Source: Erysipelotrichaceae bacterium
GTDB lineage: Bacteria; Bacillota_I; Bacilli_A; Erysipelotrichales; Erysipelotrichaceae
DNA: 64,000 bases
Assembly: GCA_017428765.1 (NCBI GenBank)
Contig: JAFRQF010000011.1
Span: 101,176-165,175, forward strand
Reading direction: 5' to 3'
Shown: positions 18,910 to 27,371 of the stretch, in pieces
Layout: the number at the start of each line of letters is the position of its first letter
Numbering within the stretch: position 1 is the stretch's first letter
Made by a program: the position numbers and the translations under genes
The notes under the pieces: model-generated
Seen by the model: the letters and a program-made list of their open reading frames with translations, nothing else
The model's database searches: none
Told to the model about the DNA's origin: nothing

Positions 18910-19245
18910 AAATAACATCGAATAAGCCATGTTCTGTACTGGACAATCATTTATCTGCACGATGTGCCCCGCAAATCACTTCATTTCGTTATTGCAGGTT
19001 CCCCTACCAAATTTGGGTTTCTCGCTTATGGGGTTTATCACGTTCCACCTGTACATTTCTGCACAGCTCGTCTCTTTGACACTTTTACAGGCTGTTTCCA
19101 TGGATCGCTCTTTAGGAAACGCGCCAGCCGTCAGCCGCAAGGCTGCCCAAGCTTATTGTTTGACTTGGCATAATCACTACATCCGTCGCAGGATGTGCGA
19201 GCATGGACTTTCCTCTGAATGTTCAGCGATTGTCTGGATGTTACT
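18910..19245 (-). ncRNA. rnpB: RNase P RNA
   Basis: This is the catalytic RNA that matures tRNA 5' ends. On the minus strand the universal GAGGAAAGTCCATGCTCGC lies close to the 5' end, and ACAGAACATGGCTTATTCG close to the 3' end. The 5' AGTAACATC pairs with GATGTTATT at the 3' end, forming P1 and setting the boundaries to within a few bases. It lies directly downstream of gpsB and its 5' end overlaps the gpsB stop, so it may be co-transcribed. A terminator follows. Confidence 0.93.
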
Positions 19246-19555
19246 TTTTGTAAACTAATTCTTCGAGTCTAGAAAGTCTCTTTAAAACGTCAACGGAACT
19301 GTAGGATGTCGTATTGGAAAGATCGAATGCCATCTTTCTGCCTTCCAGTTCGATATTCTTGGCAGTCAGATCCTTGACCTGGTTCTGTAATGCAGAAACA
19401 GCATCGAGAAGCTGCTGGATGTTCTCTTCCATGATCTGGTAGTCTTCCAGGACACTGTCAAGGAACGAGTCGACTTCAGCCGGTGAGTAACCTTTGAAAT
19501 CGATATTGAACTCTTTATTGAGAATTTCTTCCGGGGTGAGGTTGAGTTTTTCCAT
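19241..19555 (-). CDS. gpsB: cell-division regulator GpsB (DivIVA family)
   Basis: GpsB coordinates peptidoglycan synthases between septum and side wall. From ATG 19555, with AAGGAG upstream, it has 104 residues. The DivIVA N-terminal motif EFNIDFKGYSPAEVDSFLD is followed by a coiled coil at about 40-75 and a short C-terminal domain DVLKRLSRLEELV. An in-frame codon 14 residues upstream lacks an SD. It lies upstream of rnpB as in Bacillus, and divergent from recU-pbp, whose PBP is a likely partner. Confidence 0.93.
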   Translation of the reverse strand: MEKLNLTPEEILNKEFNIDFKGYSPAEVDSFLDSVLEDYQIMEENIQQLLDAVSALQNQVKDLTAKNIELEGRKMAFDLSNTTSYSSVDVLKRLSRLEELVYKK

Positions 19556-19572
19556 ATCTATCTCCTTTTTAA

Positions 19573-19601
19573 ATAATAAAACAAAAAAATGGCACAATCA
19601 A
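19573..19601 (-). promoter_or_regulatory. promoter of gpsB-rnpB
   Basis: TTGATT (19601-19596), 17 bases, TATTAT (19578-19573), then AAGGAG before the gpsB start. Confidence 0.65.
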
Positions 19602-19631
19602 GCAAACTAGCAATTTACGGTACCAATATTA

Positions 19632-19637
19632 TATAAT
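19632..19637 (+). promoter_or_regulatory. -10 element of recU-pbp
   Basis: TATAAT 18 bases upstream of the recU ATG, followed by AGGTGA as SD. I saw no convincing -35. Confidence 0.5.
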
Positions 19638-19654
19638 AAATTTTAGGTGAAAAT

Positions 19655-20218
19655 ATGAAGTATCCTAACAGCAGCAAAGAATATGTCAGACCGAATATTG
19701 GCGCCGGCAATCGAGGCATGTCATTAGAGGAAGACATAAACAGGAGCAACCGGTATTACCTCACTGAAGATACCGCTGTCATCCACAAAAAGCCTACTCC
19801 GATCACGATCGTCAAGGTCGACTATCCCAAGCGAAGCGCGGCCAAGATCACGGAGGCATACTTCAAACTTGCTTCAACGACCGATTACAACGGTATCTAT
19901 AAGGGGAAGTACATCGACTTTGAAGCAAAGGAATGCGAGTCAAGGACATCGTTTCCGTTTTCATCCATCCACGAACATCAGATAAAACATCTGGAAAGCG
20001 TGGAGAAACACGGGGCTATCGCCTTTATCATAATGCGCTTTGTGTACTATGATAAAGATTATCTTATTAAAGCAAATGAATTCATCGAGTATTACAGATC
20101 CTGCAACAGGAAGTCTCTTCCTTTTGCGTGGGTCGAAGAGCACGGTCATGAGATCCGCAGGACCTTTACCAAGCCGTGTGACTATTTAAGTACTGTAGAC
20201 AAGGTCTTTGACCTTTAG
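19655..20218 (+). CDS. recU: Holliday junction resolvase RecU
   Basis: RecU cleaves Holliday junctions in recombination and chromosome segregation in Gram-positive bacteria. The 187 residues show the family N-terminal NRGMSLEEDINRSN. The nuclease core has YKGKYIDFEAKECESRTSFPF, with the Asp-Glu-Lys catalytic set, and HEHQIKHLE. It is followed eight bases later by a class A PBP, the conserved recU-ponA pairing of Bacillota. Confidence 0.95.
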   Translation: MKYPNSSKEYVRPNIGAGNRGMSLEEDINRSNRYYLTEDTAVIHKKPTPITIVKVDYPKRSAAKITEAYFKLASTTDYNGIYKGKYIDFEAKECESRTSFPFSSIHEHQIKHLESVEKHGAIAFIIMRFVYYDKDYLIKANEFIEYYRSCNRKSLPFAWVEEHGHEIRRTFTKPCDYLSTVDKVFDL

Positions 20219-20226
20219 GGAGGGTT

Positions 20227-23200
20227 ATGTCAAATAAAGTAAAGAAAAAGAAAAAGATCAATAAAGTCAATCTGTGGGCGACCATCGTTTCGATCGTTGC
20301 CGTGATCGGTCTGATCGGGCTGATCGGCGGTATCGTAGTGATCGCTACCCTTTTGAGAAACAAACCGACTCTCAATGTGTCGGATTTTGATCAGCAGGAA
20401 TCCTCCATCGTTTATGACTCCAGAGGCGAAGAGATCGCAAATCTGGGCACCGTCATCCGTCAGAACATCGAATACGACGAGATCCCTAACTGTGTCGTCG
20501 ATGCTTTCGTCGCGATCGAAGACTCCCGTTACTTTGAACATAACGGCTTTGATGTGCCGCGTTTCACCAAGGCGATACTGGAGAACATCCGTACGATGTC
20601 CTTCGGTCAGGGTGGTTCCACCTTTACGATGCAGTTAGTCAAGAATACCTACTTCACCGATGATGAGACCGGTGAACAGGCCGCAAGATCGGGTGCCAGA
20701 GGTGTCAGACGTAAAGTTCAGGAGATCGCTCTTGCCCTTGAACTGGAAAACGCAAAATCCAAGCAGGATATCTTTGAGTCCTATGTCAATAAACTGAATT
20801 TCGGCGGATCCAACAATATCCGCGGTATCCAGAAAGCTGCCCAGTACTACTTCGGCAAAGATCTGGCAAATGTCAATCTGGTCGAAGGCGCATTGCTGGC
20901 AGGCGTCATCAATGCTCCGAACTATTACAATCCTTTCTATAATCTGGAAGCGGCACAGGAAAGAGTCATGGAAGTCCTCTACCAGATGCGCAACCATGGT
21001 TATATCTCCAAAGCCGAATATGAACTGGCCAAATCCGTCAGAGTCGAGGATATTCTCAAAGATCCGTTCAAATCCGATTCTCAAGGCGAAGGAATCCCAT
21101 ATCAGGCCTATATCGACCAGGTCGTATCGGAAGTCATGGAACTGACAAACCTCGATCCATACACGACAACGATGCACATCTACACCTATATGAACAGAGA
21201 CATACAGGAAGAGATGGACTCCATCCAGGCCGGCAATATGGATCCTGAATATCTGCAGTTCCCGGATGATTACTTCGAATGCGCATCGGTCTGTATCAAG
21301 AATTCGACCGGTGAAGTCGTAGGTATCATGGGCGGCAGAAACTACGCTAACGGCGGACAGTTATTGCTCAACCACGCAACGGAGCAGTACAAGCAGCCCG
21401 GTTCCACGATCAAACCGATCCTGGACTATGCCCTCGCCTTTGAAAATCTCGGCTGGGCGACCGACCACGTTCTTACCGATAAACCGATGTTCTATGATGA
21501 TGTTTCCAAGATCGTCATCCAGAACGACTCGGGGACCTACGTCGGTGATGTCACACTCAAACAGGCCGTCGGTCAGTCGATCAACACCTGTGCGATACAG
21601 GCATTACAGGCGGTCCTTGATGCGAAGAAATACGAATATGTCGTCAATTACGCGCAATCCTTAGGTTACAATTTCAATCTGGATGATTTCGATATCCAGT
21701 ATGCGATCGGCGGCAACACCTGCGAAGTCACCCCTTACCAGCATGCGGCAGCTTATGCGGCCATCATGAACTACGGTGTCTACAACAAACCGCACACGAT
21801 CTCAAGAATCGAATTCACCAACGGCAAGTCTCCGATCACACCGGTCTATAATTCGACCCAGGTCTTATCGGAAGCCGCTTCCTATCTGACGACGGAACTC
21901 ATGTACTCCAACGTACAGAATTACGGCGGTTCCTATTCATTCGTCAAAAACGACAACTACCCTGTTTACGGCAAGACCGGTACGACCGACTACGGTACGA
22001 CGGCACAGGAATACGGCATCCCTTCCGGTTCGATCAAAGACGGCTGGCTGGTCGCTGCCACAAGCGAATACACAACGGTCACCTGGTGCGGCTATGAAAA
22101 AGCCGTCATCGGACAGCCATCTTATATCTCAAGAGATTACTATTACAACGACAGACCGCAAGGCAAACTTGCTCATCTGGTCTTGGAAGCTGCATACAAG
22201 TATGGTGACGGCACACCGACAAAACTGGAAAAGCCATCCGGTGTCTCCAGCATCACCCATGTCATCGGTACCTGGCCATATGCAGCCTTCACCGAAGGAA
22301 TGGATGAATCTTTAAGGACGACCGGACTGATCAAGTCCGATTCCGTCAAGCTGGTCTCCCTGGCTACTCCGAAAGTCGCCGATCTGGCAAGCTTTGATAT
22401 AAATGTCGATTCGGCACTTACTATGCACTGGGCCGAATATCCGGACAAGTCAAAACTTGAGACAGCTTCCGGAACGAAAGATATCTCATTGAAAAATTCA
22501 TCCGGCGAAGTCATCATTGCCGCGACCGGAACCTGTCTGTTCGATTACACCAAACTCTATGGTCCGATCAAATATATGGCGGATGTCACGATCAACGGTA
22601 ATACCGAACATATCAAATCTGACGATGATAAATACGATATGGTCTTGCACGCCAACCCTGGAGATAAGGTGAAAGTCGAAGGCTATTACGCATTTGAAAA
22701 CGGATCCTTCACTTCCAACAAGATCTCCAAGGAAGCGACGATCACCGCAATGATCACTGTTCCGACCGGTGCAAGCCAGTCCGATATGGAAAGCTGGGCG
22801 AATCGCTATGATTTTGTAAGCTTCAAGACAGAAGCTACGAGCGATCCTAACCTTCTTGCCAAGAGATACAGAGTCGTCGACCAGAACAATACCGAGCTGC
22901 AGCAAGGCGCTTCGATCAACGTCGACAATTCCGCCTTCCGTCTCACGGTCACCTATTATGTAGAGAAAGAACACACGCTTACGATCGTTCCAACGACCTC
23001 AGGTGACGGCAGATCCCTGAAACTGGTCCCGCAGTACGATCCGGATTCCCAATTCTCAAGCTGGGATCTTACCTCCGTTACAAGTGCAGTCACGACATCC
23101 GTTGCCGGTGATAATTCACTTACGATATCGCTCGCATCAGAACCGTTCATAACACAGTTCATCGTTACCGCAAATACCAATAACAAATCGGCGAACATCA

Positions 23201-23247
23201 CGATCTACGTCAATCAGACAGAGACCGGATTCACGATCACCTATTAG
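20227..23247 (+). CDS. class A penicillin-binding protein (PBP1a type)
   Basis: This bifunctional peptidoglycan synthase polymerises glycan strands and cross-links peptides at the outer membrane face. A basic cytoplasmic N terminus and a membrane helix (about 18-42) are followed by the GT51 domain with EDSRYFEHNGFD and GGSTFTMQLVKN. The transpeptidase has PGSTIKP (about 391-397), SIN (about 450-452) and KTGT (about 582-585). The last 300 or so residues form a Thr/Ser-rich, beta-type extension, making 1006 residues, longer than most PBP1a. It is co-transcribed with recU, with SD GGGAGG. It is the ponA position, but I leave the symbol blank. Confidence 0.95.
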   Translation: MSNKVKKKKKINKVNLWATIVSIVAVIGLIGLIGGIVVIATLLRNKPTLNVSDFDQQESSIVYDSRGEEIANLGTVIRQNIEYDEIPNCVVDAFVAIEDSRYFEHNGFDVPRFTKAILENIRTMSFGQGGSTFTMQLVKNTYFTDDETGEQAARSGARGVRRKVQEIALALELENAKSKQDIFESYVNKLNFGGSNNIRGIQKAAQYYFGKDLANVNLVEGALLAGVINAPNYYNPFYNLEAAQERVMEVLYQMRNHGYISKAEYELAKSVRVEDILKDPFKSDSQGEGIPYQAYIDQVVSEVMELTNLDPYTTTMHIYTYMNRDIQEEMDSIQAGNMDPEYLQFPDDYFECASVCIKNSTGEVVGIMGGRNYANGGQLLLNHATEQYKQPGSTIKPILDYALAFENLGWATDHVLTDKPMFYDDVSKIVIQNDSGTYVGDVTLKQAVGQSINTCAIQALQAVLDAKKYEYVVNYAQSLGYNFNLDDFDIQYAIGGNTCEVTPYQHAAAYAAIMNYGVYNKPHTISRIEFTNGKSPITPVYNSTQVLSEAASYLTTELMYSNVQNYGGSYSFVKNDNYPVYGKTGTTDYGTTAQEYGIPSGSIKDGWLVAATSEYTTVTWCGYEKAVIGQPSYISRDYYYNDRPQGKLAHLVLEAAYKYGDGTPTKLEKPSGVSSITHVIGTWPYAAFTEGMDESLRTTGLIKSDSVKLVSLATPKVADLASFDINVDSALTMHWAEYPDKSKLETASGTKDISLKNSSGEVIIAATGTCLFDYTKLYGPIKYMADVTINGNTEHIKSDDDKYDMVLHANPGDKVKVEGYYAFENGSFTSNKISKEATITAMITVPTGASQSDMESWANRYDFVSFKTEATSDPNLLAKRYRVVDQNNTELQQGASINVDNSAFRLTVTYYVEKEHTLTIVPTTSGDGRSLKLVPQYDPDSQFSSWDLTSVTSAVTTSVAGDNSLTISLASEPFITQFIVTANTNNKSANITIYVNQTETGFTITY

Positions 23248-23250
23248 AGA

Positions 23251-23280
23251 AACGATCCCGTTCATGGGATCGTTTTTTTT
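23251..23280 (+). terminator. terminator of recU-pbp
   Basis: AACGATCCC-GTTCAT-GGGATCGTT followed by eight or more T. Confidence 0.92.
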
Positions 23281-23282
23281 GC

Positions 23283-23309
23283 AAAGAAAAAGCGGAACCT
23301 GAGTTCCGC
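23283..23309 (-). terminator. terminator of the Asp23-family gene
   Basis: On the minus strand GCGGAAC-TCAG-GTTCCGC is followed by TTTTTCTTT. Confidence 0.85.
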
Positions 23310-23324
23310 AATTTTGATTAACGA

Positions 23325-23636
23325 TTACTTAGCTGTTTCAAAGCCCTGGATATCGATATCGATCTGTTTGCATTCGATACCGCTCATCAGCAGTACGGCT
23401 TCCTTGATCTCATCCTGCAGCTTATTACAAAGTTTGACGATGTCGACGCCCTGCTTGACACGGATCGAGATCGTAAAGACCGGTTCTCCGGCTTTGGAGA
23501 TCTTGCATTCAACAAAATCGTTGTCTTTCTTTGTCGGATAGACGTGTTTTACGGAAGAACATGCGATCGCCGCTATATCTTTAAATGCTTTTTCACTTAT
23601 GATGTAAGTGCCTATTTCATTTTTTCTTAGTTCCAT
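23325..23636 (-). CDS. Asp23/Gls24 family envelope-stress protein
   Basis: A 103-residue protein of the Asp23/Gls24/YloU (DUF322) family, recognised from IGTYIISEKAFKDIAAIAC and the C-terminal amphipathic pattern VVKLCNKLQDEIKEAV. It is small and soluble, with no membrane segment. Relatives are implicated in envelope stress or membrane-associated scaffolds, but the role of this one is not known. It has its own TGATATAAT promoter overlapping the end of the upstream methyltransferase gene, an SD GAGGT and its own terminator. Confidence 0.85.
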   Translation of the reverse strand: MELRKNEIGTYIISEKAFKDIAAIACSSVKHVYPTKKDNDFVECKISKAGEPVFTISIRVKQGVDIVKLCNKLQDEIKEAVLLMSGIECKQIDIDIQGFETAK

Positions 23637-23657
23637 AGTTCGATTACCTCAAAATTG

Positions 23658-23666
23658 ATTATATCA
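23658..23666 (-). promoter_or_regulatory. extended -10 promoter of the Asp23-family gene
   Basis: TG-A-TATAAT with TATAAT at 23663-23658. It overlaps the stop region of the upstream gene, with a leader of about 16 bases containing GAGGT. Confidence 0.6.
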
Positions 23667-24957
23667 TCCTTCTCAGGCCTTTAGGATATTTATTTTTGAT
23701 CGTACCTTTGGCGCATTTGCCAAAACCGATCGAAATGCCGCGGTATGTCAGCTGATAATAGTGATCTTCCAGGTCTTTTTTTATCTCTTTTCCGGAAATA
23801 AAATCCAGATATTCCCTGTCATTCAGATCATAAGTGTATCGGTATTTCCCCTTCAAAGAATTGGCACGATAGAGATCATGCGCGGGTTCAAAACGGTTTT
23901 TGATCACTTCGCCCAGACAGATGCCGTATTTCATAACGTTGTATTTCATATCCGGCAGCGGCTGCAGAGACAGATAGAAGTGTTCGTTGTTCTTATAGAG
24001 ATAATATGAATCCAAAAGCAGGTTTTCTTTTATGAAAGTCTCCGCCGTCTTGTCTTTTATCGTTTTCAGTGGTTTCAGACTGCTTTGCGTAACTGAACCT
24101 TTCTTTCTCATCAGGGCAAAGAACTGCCCTTCCGTATGATCAAGGAAGGAAAGCTTGACGGTCCCGTTCAGTCTGCTTGAAGAAGGTAAATCGATATTTA
24201 TCAGAGACATATCCTCGTGTCTTTCAAGGAAAGAACTTACCTGATCCTCATCTTCTTCAAAGGCAAACGTACAGGTCGAATAGATCAATGTACCTCCGTT
24301 TTTCAACATCCGATATGCGTGTTCGAGAAGCTCACTTTGAAGTGCAGCCAGAGATTCGATATTGTTCAAAGACCATGTGTCTAGGATCTGCGGATATTTT
24401 CGTATCATCCCTTCGCCCGAGCATGGTGCATCGAGTATGACAAGATCTGCCTTGTCTTGCAGAAGATCGGCAAGATCTTCACATCGTTTGTTCGTGACGA
24501 TGACGTTGTCTAAACCAGTCCGTTCGATATTCGATGATAAGACCGATGCCCTGGCATGGGAAAAGTCATTGGAAATGCAGATGACATCGTCGTTTAATCG
24601 GTTAAGGATATTGATCGTTTTGCCACCCGGCGCTGCGCACATATCGACGACGGTCTTTATATCTTCAGGATCGATGTATTTGGAGGTCAGAGAGGCTCCG
24701 ATCTCCTGCGGATAGATTATGCCGAGTTCATAAGGGATCGTTTTGCCGATATTTTCATGTTCATAATAAAAGCTCTGATCGCTCAAAGGGCTTTCTTTTA
24801 TTTCAAAATCGATCAGCGACAGGATGATCTTCCTGTCCGCTTTCTTTTCATTGAGGAAAAAAGCCTGGGTCGGCTTTTCTTTCATCAGACAAAGGAACTC
24901 ATCGCTTTGCTGACCGAAATATTCTTTTACTCTGTCTTTGAATGTGACTTCGCTCAT
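23659..24957 (-). CDS. RsmF/NOP2-sun type rRNA m5C methyltransferase
   Basis: A SAM-dependent m5C RNA methyltransferase, probably acting on 16S rRNA. The Rossmann domain has VDMCAAPGGKTINIL, the catalytic pair DAPCSGEGMIRKYP and STCTFAFEEDEDQ. The C-terminal third (KYGICLGEVIKNRFEPAHDL onward) resembles the PUA-like tail of RsmF/YebU relatives. It has 432 residues. It overlaps ribF by four bases, forming truB-ribF-rsmF-like. RsmB at 4307 is a separate paralogue. The exact target base cannot be told from sequence. Confidence 0.9.
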   Translation of the reverse strand: MSEVTFKDRVKEYFGQQSDEFLCLMKEKPTQAFFLNEKKADRKIILSLIDFEIKESPLSDQSFYYEHENIGKTIPYELGIIYPQEIGASLTSKYIDPEDIKTVVDMCAAPGGKTINILNRLNDDVICISNDFSHARASVLSSNIERTGLDNVIVTNKRCEDLADLLQDKADLVILDAPCSGEGMIRKYPQILDTWSLNNIESLAALQSELLEHAYRMLKNGGTLIYSTCTFAFEEDEDQVSSFLERHEDMSLINIDLPSSSRLNGTVKLSFLDHTEGQFFALMRKKGSVTQSSLKPLKTIKDKTAETFIKENLLLDSYYLYKNNEHFYLSLQPLPDMKYNVMKYGICLGEVIKNRFEPAHDLYRANSLKGKYRYTYDLNDREYLDFISGKEIKKDLEDHYYQLTYRGISIGFGKCAKGTIKNKYPKGLRRMI

Positions 24958-25703
24958 GACATCACGATCTTTACATGTTCGAGAAGATCGAACATCTGGC
25001 TTTCATGAAGATAAAAGGACCCCTCCCTTACTTCAAGTTCCTGCCCATAGAAACCGTCTTTGGGCACGATGCAGGAATCATCGATGTTCTTGCACTCCAT
25101 GACGTATTCTTTATTGATCTTGAGGCAGTTTATGACTTCAAACGTAAAATAGTACGGAAAACCCAAAAGTCTTTCAGCAAGCTCAAAATTGCCCTCATAA
25201 ACCGCTTCCTTTATCCTTGTGGAAGAGATCTTCTTTCCCTCATAGCGTAATTCTTCTATGATCTCCACAGGAAATTCAGCAATCTGTTTCAAAAGCTCCG
25301 GATCCCCTTTTCCGTATCTTCCGAAGGAAAAATCAAATCCGCAGATCAGTTCATCGATATTCATCTTCTGCAGATAATCTTCAATGAAAGACTCCGGCGG
25401 AAGATTCATGAATTCTTCGTCGAAACGGATGATCAGGATCTGATCGATGCCAAGATCTTCCGCGATCTTATAGCGCTCCTGATCCGAGAACAGATGGATC
25501 GCTTTTTGCCTGCTGATGACTTCGACCGGATCGGGCGAAAAGCAGATCAAAGAAGAAAGGATCCCCTTGGTTCTGGCCTTTCTCACCGCACTGTTTATCA
25601 GCTTCTGATGTCCCTTATGCATCCCGTCAAAATAGCCGATGCAGCACACCGACCTTTGCAGATCCGGGAAATGATCTTTGTTTATCTCAATAATCTTTAC
25701 CAT
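24954..25703 (-). CDS. ribF: RibF-like FAD synthetase, riboflavin-kinase half degenerate
   Basis: RibF normally makes FMN and FAD. The N-terminal nucleotidyltransferase half is intact, with GYFDGMHKGHQ and FDFSFGRYGKGD and the ISSTRIKEAV motif near residue 165. The C-terminal part has only about 80 residues after that. It lacks the GxxxGFPTAN and downstream metal-binding motifs of the flavokinase domain, so the protein has 249 residues instead of about 310. The start at 25703, seven bases inside truB, follows GAGAGG; an ATG five codons upstream is also possible. It lies between truB and an rRNA methyltransferase. Confidence 0.85.
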   Translation of the reverse strand: MVKIIEINKDHFPDLQRSVCCIGYFDGMHKGHQKLINSAVRKARTKGILSSLICFSPDPVEVISRQKAIHLFSDQERYKIAEDLGIDQILIIRFDEEFMNLPPESFIEDYLQKMNIDELICGFDFSFGRYGKGDPELLKQIAEFPVEIIEELRYEGKKISSTRIKEAVYEGNFELAERLLGFPYYFTFEVINCLKINKEYVMECKNIDDSCIVPKDGFYGQELEVREGSFYLHESQMFDLLEHVKIVMS

Positions 25704-26539
25704 AAACCTCTCACACATTTATAGGCATCGCCGTCTTTTTCATAGATGGCCAATGCCCGATCATCCTTTGCCATTAGGATCTTGTTTTCGCTACTTGCAA
25801 CGTTTATCCGCTTGCCGTTCAAAACGTCTTTTTCTTCAAATCCTTCAAATACAGGATAGCGTTTGCTTAATAAGACATAGAGATCATGTGCCTTATAATT
25901 TCCCTTGAGGATCTCATCAAGACTGTCACATTCCTCAACTCTTATATCATCGACTTTCGTCCTTCTCAGTTCACTCAGGGTTCCGTGGATATTCAGTTTC
26001 TTCAGGATGTCCCTTGCCAGAGCGCGGATATAGGTCCCTGAACTGACGGAAGCGGAGAATACGAAAGAATCTTCTTTTACCATTTTTAAAGAGATATCAT
26101 AGACTTCGATCCTTCGTTTCGGAAGGATGACTTCCTTGTTTTCTCTCTGGTACTGATACAGACGCTTTCCATCTACGGAAACGGCCGAAGTGATCGGAAC
26201 TTCCTGTTCATTTTCGCCTTTAAAGGCATTTAAAGCCTCTTTGAGCGTCGTTTCATCCGGCATCGCTTCGTCATACTCTCCGATAACATTGCCGTCGATA
26301 TCGAGCGTATCGGTCTCTATGCCGATCTTTACTTCCGCCAGGTATTCCTTGGAATCGGAGACGAGAAACTGATTTGCCTTGGTGGCCTTGTCAAATAAGA
26401 CGATCATCACACCTGTCGCATTGGGATCCAGTGTTCCGGTATGACCGATCTTCTTTGTCCCGAGAACTCTTCTCAGACGATAACAGACATCAAAGGAAGA
26501 GATCCCCTTCGGTTTATCGACATAAAGCACATTTTCCAT
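25697..26539 (-). CDS. truB: tRNA pseudouridine(55) synthase
   Basis: TruB makes pseudouridine 55 in the T loop of tRNAs. The 280 residues start at MENVLYVDKPKGISSFD, the family N terminus. The catalytic Asp is in KIGHTGTLDPNATGVM, and YLAEVKIG and SGTYIRALARD follow. A C-terminal PUA-like domain ends in CVRGLW. An in-frame extension 19 codons longer would run through the promoter and is rejected. TGTTATAAT ends six bases before the ATG and no SD exists, so a leaderless mRNA is predicted. Confidence 0.95.
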   Translation of the reverse strand: MENVLYVDKPKGISSFDVCYRLRRVLGTKKIGHTGTLDPNATGVMIVLFDKATKANQFLVSDSKEYLAEVKIGIETDTLDIDGNVIGEYDEAMPDETTLKEALNAFKGENEQEVPITSAVSVDGKRLYQYQRENKEVILPKRRIEVYDISLKMVKEDSFVFSASVSSGTYIRALARDILKKLNIHGTLSELRRTKVDDIRVEECDSLDEILKGNYKAHDLYVLLSKRYPVFEGFEEKDVLNGKRINVASSENKILMAKDDRALAIYEKDGDAYKCVRGLW

Positions 26540-26545
26540 AAAACG

Positions 26546-26554
26546 ATTATAACA
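26546..26554 (-). promoter_or_regulatory. extended -10 promoter of truB (predicted leaderless)
   Basis: TG-T-TATAAT with the hexamer at 26551-26546, then CGTTTT and the start codon. It is divergent from the ttcA-like promoter only a few bases away. Confidence 0.7.
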
Positions 26555-26559
26555 TGAGA

Positions 26560-26565
26560 TATAAT
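26560..26565 (+). promoter_or_regulatory. -10 element of the ttcA-like gene (predicted leaderless)
   Basis: TATAAT followed by ATTCAC and ATG at 26572. There is no SD and no obvious -35. Confidence 0.55.
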
Positions 26566-26571
26566 ATTCAC

Positions 26572-27306
26572 ATGTCGATGAAAAAACTGCTTGCACAAGT
26601 CAGAAAAGCCGATCAGATGTTCGGACTGATCGAGGATCACGACAAGATCGCGATCGGTCTTTCTGGCGGAAAGGATTCTTCCTTGTTACTGTATACGATG
26701 TATCTGTACAGGTTTTTATATGAGAACACCTATCATAAGACGTTTGATATCGTAGGCATACACATCGATCTCAACTTCGGAGAAGCGGATATGAAGCCTA
26801 TGATCGACTGGTTTTCAAAATATCCGATCGAAATCGTCACAGAAGAATCCAAGATCGCCGATATCCTGAAGCTGAATCTGCATAAGGACAGGATCGACTG
26901 TTCCCTTTGTTCGACTTTGAAAAAAGGTGCAGTCATTAAAACAGCCAAATCCTTAGGATGCAACAAAGTGGCTTTTGCCCACCATGCCGATGATGCGATC
27001 GAAACACTTCTCATGAACATGATCTATGGCGGCAGGATAGCGACGTTTGATCCCAAGATGTATCTCACCAACTCCGAAACGACTTTCATCCGGCCGTTCT
27101 GCATGTCTTTTGAATCGGAGATCGTCAAGACCTGCAGACAGCTGGAAATCCCTGTGATCTCATCCGGATGTCCGAATGACGGTTTCACGAAGCGGCAGGA
27201 CGTCAAAGAGATGCTGCATAAGATCTATCATGAATATCCACAGGCAAAAGAAAACTTCCTTTTGTCCTTATACAACAAAGATAAAGTCAATCTTTACCTG
27301 AAATAG
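26572..27306 (+). CDS. TtcA-like PP-loop tRNA thiolation protein
   Basis: A PP-loop ATPase of the TtcA/TilS superfamily, probably adding sulfur to a tRNA base. The 244 residues have the PP-loop IGLSGGKDSS, a central CSLC motif (DRIDCSLCSTLKKGA) and HHADDAIETLLMNM; a further cysteine is in SSGCPND. The CxxC and this cysteine match the Fe-S-binding set of TtcA-type enzymes, whereas TilS lacks it. The start is ATG 26572 or the ATG two codons later; an upstream ATG at 26554 lies within the -10 region. Exact tRNA position is unknown. Confidence 0.85.
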   Translation: MSMKKLLAQVRKADQMFGLIEDHDKIAIGLSGGKDSSLLLYTMYLYRFLYENTYHKTFDIVGIHIDLNFGEADMKPMIDWFSKYPIEIVTEESKIADILKLNLHKDRIDCSLCSTLKKGAVIKTAKSLGCNKVAFAHHADDAIETLLMNMIYGGRIATFDPKMYLTNSETTFIRPFCMSFESEIVKTCRQLEIPVISSGCPNDGFTKRQDVKEMLHKIYHEYPQAKENFLLSLYNKDKVNLYLK

Positions 27307-27326
27307 GCCTCATGCCTATTTTTTTA
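27302..27326 (+). terminator. terminator of the ttcA-like gene
   Basis: AATAGGC-CTCAT-GCCTATT followed by a run of T. Confidence 0.85.
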
Positions 27327-27338
27327 TTTTGAGCATAA

Positions 27339-27362
27339 GAAAGGCGCCTTGCGACGCCTTTT
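27339..27362. terminator. hairpin between ttcA-like gene and the P-type ATPase gene
   Basis: AAGGCG and CGCCTT (27341-27360) form a stem. It is T-rich on the plus side and weaker (TCTTATG) on the minus side, where it would end the ATPase transcript. Confidence 0.55.
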
Positions 27363-27371
27363 TGTATTTTT

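Noticed and set aside
26554..26571. Upstream ATG adding six codons to the ttcA-like gene
   Set aside because: The -10 TATAAT lies within it, so it cannot be in the transcript from this promoter.
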